Assembly (NCBI RefSeq): GCF_014138605.1
Contig: NZ_JACJHX010000009.1
Span: 1 to 64,000 of the forward strand
Reading direction: 5' to 3'
Source of the DNA: Peribacillus huizhouensis
GTDB lineage: Bacteria; Bacillota; Bacilli; Bacillales; DSM-1321
Length of the DNA stretch: 64,000 nt
This document shows, piece by piece, positions 60,217-64,000 of this stretch. Below the pieces are notes generated by a model, which made no database searches, had not been told where the DNA came from, and saw only the letters and a list, made by a program, of their open reading frames with translations. Position 1 is the first letter of the stretch. Every line of letters starts with the position of its first letter. The translations under genes were made by a program, and so were the position numbers.

Positions 60217-60799
60217 AAGGTTGTAACGAAGGGACTGTTAATACAAAGGAAATTTTATCATTTTTTAAATCAAATTCTTTTGCTTTCACATGAACATCAC
60301 TTTTCAACTCCATATTTTGTAACGATACATATATCTGTTCCTTATCCGGCTGTATCGTGACCCATTCTGGTGTTTTATATTGACGATTAATGAAAGTCAA
60401 TACATAGGAAACAGGTAAATTGAGTTGGCCAACTGAAATCGACTCTTGTTTTAGCACAACATCGCCGTTACTTTGAGCTTCTGGAACAAATGTCAGCTTT
60501 AATTCTATATCTCTCCCAAAAAATGGCATGGTTCCGTAAAGTTCAACAACGTCTGATAAATGGACATCATAATGGACAGGTCCAGCCAATCCTTCTTTCT
60601 CAATATATTGAGAAATTAACGTATTTAAATCATCTCGATTCGTATTAATGACAAATGAAACACCTTGATCTTTACGATCTATTTTTGCTATTTCCTCATC
60701 TTTTGCAGGTAAATTAATTAGGATAATGACAGTTACTAGCACAATAATATTTATGGCCAATAAACTTAAAAATAAGTATTTCCAACTTGCTTTAGACAT
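60215..60799 (-). CDS. ypmS: YpmS family protein (DUF2140)
   Basis: 194 aa. One N-terminal membrane helix (about 8-30) and an extracytoplasmic domain with the YpmS pattern (VSFVINTNRDDLNTLISQYIEKEG, HYDVHLSDVVELYGTMPFFGRDIELKL, YVLTFINRQYKTPEWV). The ATG is three bases after the ypmR stop, with GGGGATG inside ypmR as ribosome-binding site, so the two are coupled. Function unknown; probably membrane- or envelope-related given its partner. Confidence 0.87.
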   Translation of the reverse strand: MSKASWKYLFLSLLAINIIVLVTVIILINLPAKDEEIAKIDRKDQGVSFVINTNRDDLNTLISQYIEKEGLAGPVHYDVHLSDVVELYGTMPFFGRDIELKLTFVPEAQSNGDVVLKQESISVGQLNLPVSYVLTFINRQYKTPEWVTIQPDKEQIYVSLQNMELKSDVHVKAKEFDLKNDKISFVLTVPSLQP

Positions 60800-60802
60800 T
60801 AA

Positions 60803-61636
60803 TTATTCTTCATCCCCTTTTGTACTCGTCTCAATGGAATCTCTTCCTAAAGTTTCAATATGCATTTCTTGATAGATTCTGTCTGCAATCAACTCATACC
60901 CTCGATTATTTGGATGAAAATGGTCCTCTGTAAATAATAAATTCTCTGCCGTATTCTCAAATAAATCACCAATTTCAATGAAATACGCGTTATCATATCC
61001 CTCAACAATTGTTCGTCCGCTGCGATTCCATTGGTCCATGATTATATCCAATTCTTGAAAGGCACTTAATACTTTGGTAAAAGGATTGTATACACCTACT
61101 AAATAAATTTGCGCATGCTCATTGTTTGAGCGAACTTTTTTTAAAATTTGTTCCAATCTTTTTTCATACCCTATTCTTGCTTTTTCAAATTGCTCCATTT
61201 TCAAATCGATTATATTTTGGCGGAATACCCGCATGATATCATTGCCACCGATCGTAATTACAATTGCATCTGCCTTTTTAATATTGGCAATCACAGTTTT
61301 TTCTTTCATGCGCTTCAATAACTGGTCAGTTCGATTGCCTTTTACGCCATGATTTACAAAATTCACAGACGTAATCGTTGGTTCTTTTTCTAGCAGTTGT
61401 CGTAAATAGGGTAAATAACCACCTTTGTCAGTAGTGTCGCCTACACCTTGTGTCAAAGAATCCCCTAAAGATACGATTTCTATTGGATCAGGAAAAAAAG
61501 TGGCAGGAATCGCATCCTTTTTTTTTAACCCAAGTTCGTTTTCTTGTTGTGATGGATGATTTGAAACTGTTCGAATGTTTGAACATGAAGTAAGAATTAA
61601 CAGTCCAATCAATAGACAGGATATTTTTTTCTTCAT
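60803..61636 (-). CDS. ypmR: YpmR, SGNH/GDSL lipase-like lipoprotein
   Basis: 277 aa from the ATG at 61634-61636, after GGTGATAC; the upstream GTG overlaps this. Lipobox LLILTSC (Cys about 17). SGNH blocks: VSLGDSLTQGVGD (Ser), VNHGVKGNRTDQLL (Gly), VITIGGNDIM (Asn) and FTEDHFHPNNRGYEL (Asp, His). All catalytic residues are present, so it is probably an active esterase on the outer membrane face. It is first of the ypmR-ypmS pair. Confidence 0.92.
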   Translation of the reverse strand: MKKKISCLLIGLLILTSCSNIRTVSNHPSQQENELGLKKKDAIPATFFPDPIEIVSLGDSLTQGVGDTTDKGGYLPYLRQLLEKEPTITSVNFVNHGVKGNRTDQLLKRMKEKTVIANIKKADAIVITIGGNDIMRVFRQNIIDLKMEQFEKARIGYEKRLEQILKKVRSNNEHAQIYLVGVYNPFTKVLSAFQELDIIMDQWNRSGRTIVEGYDNAYFIEIGDLFENTAENLLFTEDHFHPNNRGYELIADRIYQEMHIETLGRDSIETSTKGDEE

Positions 61637-61844
61637 ATGTATCACCGTCCTAAAAAAAGGTCTTTCACTATTATATCACGTACACTTAATAAAAATCGTA
61701 ATTCCATAATTTGAGATACCTTACAACAAAAAAGAATATCCCTTTGCAAAAGCCCCAAACCAACGCCTACTATAAACCGTTTAGTGTATGAAACACTGTA
61801 AACAATAAATTAGTGCGTGGTCAGATCTTTTAGGGACATCCACA

Positions 61845-62432
61845 TCATTTTTGTAAAATTTTAATATCATTCAGTATTTCTTCAAACGGAACATCACTCA
61901 CGCCTGAATAATCTTTGACAATTTGTCCTTCTTTATTAATTAAATAAAACTTTGTGCCATGGATAACTTGATCATTATTGGCTGGTTTTTGAACAATTGT
62001 TTTAAAATTCTTTTTAGCAAACTCTTCAATTTCCTGCTGCGTATAGCCCGTTAGGAAATGCCATGAGGATAAATCAGCATTAAATCGCTGTCCATACTCT
62101 TTCAACGCAGCTGGTGTATCTAACTCAGGATCTACAGAGAAAGAAACAATTTCTACATTGGAGATGCCATTCTCCTTAAGCATCGTTTGAAATTCAGCCA
62201 AATTACTCGTCATAGGTAAACAAACCGTTGTACAGTTCGTAAACACGAAATCAGCAAGCCAAACTTTGCCCTTTAAGTCACTTTTTGAAAACTCTTTGTT
62301 ATTATGATCCGTGAAAGTAAACTCCTCAAGATCCCAATTATACCCGTTTTTAATCCCTTGTGAACCGCATGCGGATAATAACAAAACAGACATAATTCCA
62401 ACGAACAATATTATGTTTTGCCACCTTTTCAT
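61845..62432 (-). CDS. ypmQ: SCO1/SenC copper protein YpmQ
   Basis: 195 aa. Lipobox LLLSAC (Cys about 22), then a thioredoxin fold with copper ligands FTNCTTVCLPM (two Cys) and a distant His in QVIHGTKFYLIN. B. subtilis YpmQ (Sco, 193 aa) delivers copper to the CuA site of cytochrome c oxidase, outside the membrane. All ligands are intact. It lies 209 bp upstream of ypmR and probably has its own transcript. Confidence 0.94.
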   Translation of the reverse strand: MKRWQNIILFVGIMSVLLLSACGSQGIKNGYNWDLEEFTFTDHNNKEFSKSDLKGKVWLADFVFTNCTTVCLPMTSNLAEFQTMLKENGISNVEIVSFSVDPELDTPAALKEYGQRFNADLSSWHFLTGYTQQEIEEFAKKNFKTIVQKPANNDQVIHGTKFYLINKEGQIVKDYSGVSDVPFEEILNDIKILQK

Positions 62433-62579
62433 TTTTTTACCGCCTTTATTTGTATATGATAATTATATTATTTTAACAGAGGGTGTAAGCTGTATAAAGA
62501 AATTTGCATTCAAGTTATAAATTTTATGAGCCTTTTCACAAAAAGTAACATCTAACTACTTTTACAGTATTTTCATTAT

Positions 62580-63422
62580 TTATTCCCAATGATACATCAC
62601 TCCCATAGCCCCTTCTCCCGTGTGGGTACTTACAACAGACGATGTACCTTCAATTTTTATCTCGGATAAACCGCTGATTTCGGCTAATGCCGTTCTAATC
62701 TTTGAAGCGATTTCATATCCATTCACATGAACAATGGCAATTCCCATAATTCTCTTATCCTTTAAATCTTCTTTATATTTATTCAAGACAAATTTAACAA
62801 TTTGAGATTGACTCCTTGCTTTTGAGACAGGATGAAGTACGCCACCCTCTAAAATTGCAATTGGTTTAATATTAAGTAACGATCCAATCATAGCAGACAC
62901 TTTACCAATTCGTCCGCCTTTCACTAAATTCTCTAATGTATCAATAGAAATAATCAATCTTGATTGAGATTGAATTTCATTAATTCTTTCCAAAATTTCA
63001 GTAACACTTTTGCCTTCTTTTGCCATTTTAGCAGCTTCAATTACTTGAAATGATAATGCCTTTGAAATGTATTTTGAATCAAATACAGTAACATTAGATT
63101 GAGACATTATCGCTGCACTTTCAGCAGATTGGACAGTACCACTCATGCCACCTGTCATATGAATAGCAATAATTTCGCTTCCATCTTCTCCAAGTCTATC
63201 AAATACTTCTAAAAAAGCGCCTGTCGATGGCTGCGAGCTTTTCGGAAGCTCCTTAGCATCCTTCATTTTTATTAAAAACTCTTCTTGCTCCAATTCGATC
63301 TTATCTAAATAGATCCTGTCATCTATTGAAACCGATAACGGTACCATTTCAATTCCATATCGTTTAATTTCCTCTTGCGTCATATCAACAGTCGAATCTG
63401 TTACAATCTTCACATTCCCCAT
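62580..63422 (-). CDS. DegV-family fatty-acid-binding protein
   Basis: 280 aa from the ATG at 63420-63422 (MGNVKIVTDSTVDMT). The DegV fold motifs include IVTDSTVDMT, LPKSSQPSTGAFLEVF, IHMTGGMSGTVQSA and LENLVKGGRIGKVSA, whose Ser residues contact a bound fatty acid head group. FakB-type proteins present fatty acids to the FakA kinase; whether this one does is not shown. Monocistronic. The ATG follows GGGATG closely. Confidence 0.87.
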   Translation of the reverse strand: MGNVKIVTDSTVDMTQEEIKRYGIEMVPLSVSIDDRIYLDKIELEQEEFLIKMKDAKELPKSSQPSTGAFLEVFDRLGEDGSEIIAIHMTGGMSGTVQSAESAAIMSQSNVTVFDSKYISKALSFQVIEAAKMAKEGKSVTEILERINEIQSQSRLIISIDTLENLVKGGRIGKVSAMIGSLLNIKPIAILEGGVLHPVSKARSQSQIVKFVLNKYKEDLKDKRIMGIAIVHVNGYEIASKIRTALAEISGLSEIKIEGTSSVVSTHTGEGAMGVMYHWE

Positions 63423-63560
63423 CACTACACATCCCAATCTCAACAATTCTCTTAATTATACATGGTTAAAACAATCATTCAAACATAATACTCAATATTT
63501 CGAGCAATTTTGACAAAGTTTGAAAGTTGGACACATTTATAGCCAACGGGGAACATGATT

Positions 63561-63640
63561 AAAAAAAATGCTGCCCTTGATTGAATTGAATCGTAGGCTA
63601 GATCTTCCCCTACTACTTCATCCAAACATAAGACAGCATC
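63561..63640 (-). terminator. Probable terminator of tatC
   Basis: Leftward: ATGCTGTCTTATG ... CAAGGGCAGCAT forms an outer stem, with inner GTAGG/CCTAC, followed by eight T. It is 44 bp past the tatC stop. Confidence 0.65.
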
Positions 63641-63683
63641 GTATAATTTTATGCGTATATTAGTGAAATATTTGTTATTGTTA

Positions 63684-64000
63684 TCAATCTAAACCTTCTT
63701 CTTCCGGTAATTCCTCTTGTAAGAACGCATCTCTCTTTTGCTTCCGTTTGTACACAAATTTTGATAATGAGATACTGATTTCATATAACAGCAACAATGG
63801 TATCGTCACAAGAAAATCTGAGACAAAATCTGGTGGGGTAATACATATCGCAATAACGACCAAGACAAAATAGGCGTATTTTCTCAGCTTTTGCAAAACA
63901 TATGGATTAACTATTCCAATTGAAGTTAAAAACATCGTCACAACAGGAAGTTCGAAAAGAATCCCAAACGGTAAAGTCATATTAAGTAGAAATTGAAAAT
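63684..64000 (-). CDS. tatC: Sec-independent translocase TatC (C-terminal part)
   Basis: 105 codons visible; the gene continues beyond the right edge. The frame reads FQFLLNMTLPFGILFELPVV, then IVNPYVLQKLRKYAYFVLVVIAICITPPDF, the TatC signature with the proline-rich loop and last two membrane helices. A charged cytosolic tail (KRKQKRDAFLQEELPEEEG) ends it. TatC forms the receptor core that exports folded proteins with twin-arginine signals. The internal ATG at about 63980 is not a start, because the TatC homology extends upstream of it. Confidence 0.92.
   Translation of the reverse strand, partial: FQFLLNMTLPFGILFELPVVTMFLTSIGIVNPYVLQKLRKYAYFVLVVIAICITPPDFVSDFLVTIPLLLLYEISISLSKFVYKRKQKRDAFLQEELPEEEGLD

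Noticed and set aside
1-64000. CRISPR arrays, prophage genes, rRNA operons or intact IS transposases
   Set aside because: No regularly spaced repeats, phage structural genes, rRNA sequences or transposase-like ORFs were seen anywhere in the window.

Overview
The window is AT-rich chromosomal DNA from an endospore-forming member of the Bacillaceae. The main evidence is gene content and order that match Bacillus: an odhAB operon, flotillin with its NfeD partner, Ku/LigD, a YjcZ-type tiny sporulation protein, the yozD-yodN-yozE-yokU-kamA-yodPQRST neighbourhood beside deoD and a ctp protease, and a ypmQ-ypmR-ypmS / msrA-msrB / ypqE-like region. There are no rRNA genes, intact tRNA genes, CRISPR arrays, prophage or intact IS transposases. 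The species is not identifiable from what I can see.

Layout. 1-3.8 kb is a sparse, decaying stretch: a broken gene, two small hypothetical genes, a cysteine-containing 47-aa ORF and a lipoprotein. 3.9-12 kb holds an ABC-F ATPase, a Gly/Tyr-rich protein, yuaF-floT, bioY with a BirA operator, a YusW-like lipoprotein, a hemolysin III protein and a LysM/SleB-type cell-wall hydrolase. 12.4-16.6 kb is fruR-fruK-fruA between two nearly identical MITEs. 16.7-20.8 kb is odhA-odhB. 21.5-31.8 kb has a polysaccharide deacetylase, glpD, divergent ku and ligD, dapF, a purine permease, a carbonic anhydrase and a membrane protein. 32.1-43 kb has a DUF4870 protein, uppP, a GNAT gene behind an elaborate leader, a MurG-like glycosyltransferase, a MATE exporter, an Hsp20-like protein, a CAP-domain protein, a YtkA-like lipoprotein and a COG0523 GTPase. 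42.5-55.4 kb runs leftward through ctpA, deoD, yozD, yodN, yozE and the beta-lysine cluster. 55.6-64 kb has a YjcZ-type protein, an SGNH hydrolase, EIIA-Glc, msrB/msrA, a DUF4397 protein, ypmS/R/Q, a DegV protein and the 3' part of tatC.

How the genes work together. The lysine cluster (yodT-yodS-yodR-yodQ, then ablB, a sigma-54 activator, kamA, yokU, all leftward) encodes lysine 2,3-aminomutase, beta-lysine acetyltransferase, a deacylase, a two-subunit CoA-transferase and an aminotransferase. A textbook -24/-12 promoter precedes kamA. fruRKA is a self-regulated fructose uptake unit with phased operator repeats. bioY is controlled by biotin through BirA. Several genes (Ku/LigD, cell-wall hydrolase, deacetylase, YjcZ, Hsp20-like protein) fit spore maintenance.

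Beyond the genes, intergenic DNA is full of repeats: a 234-bp MITE with 8-bp target duplications and ISL3-like ends; a structured element of about 340 bp with two full copies and several truncated ones; a family of terminator-like palindromes built on GGTCTGACC; and two smaller paired elements. The most interesting single item is the leader of the GNAT gene (33929-34058). It has a tRNA T-arm-like hairpin and mutually exclusive pairings that either hide or expose the Shine-Dalgarno sequence. I do not recognise it as a known riboswitch class.
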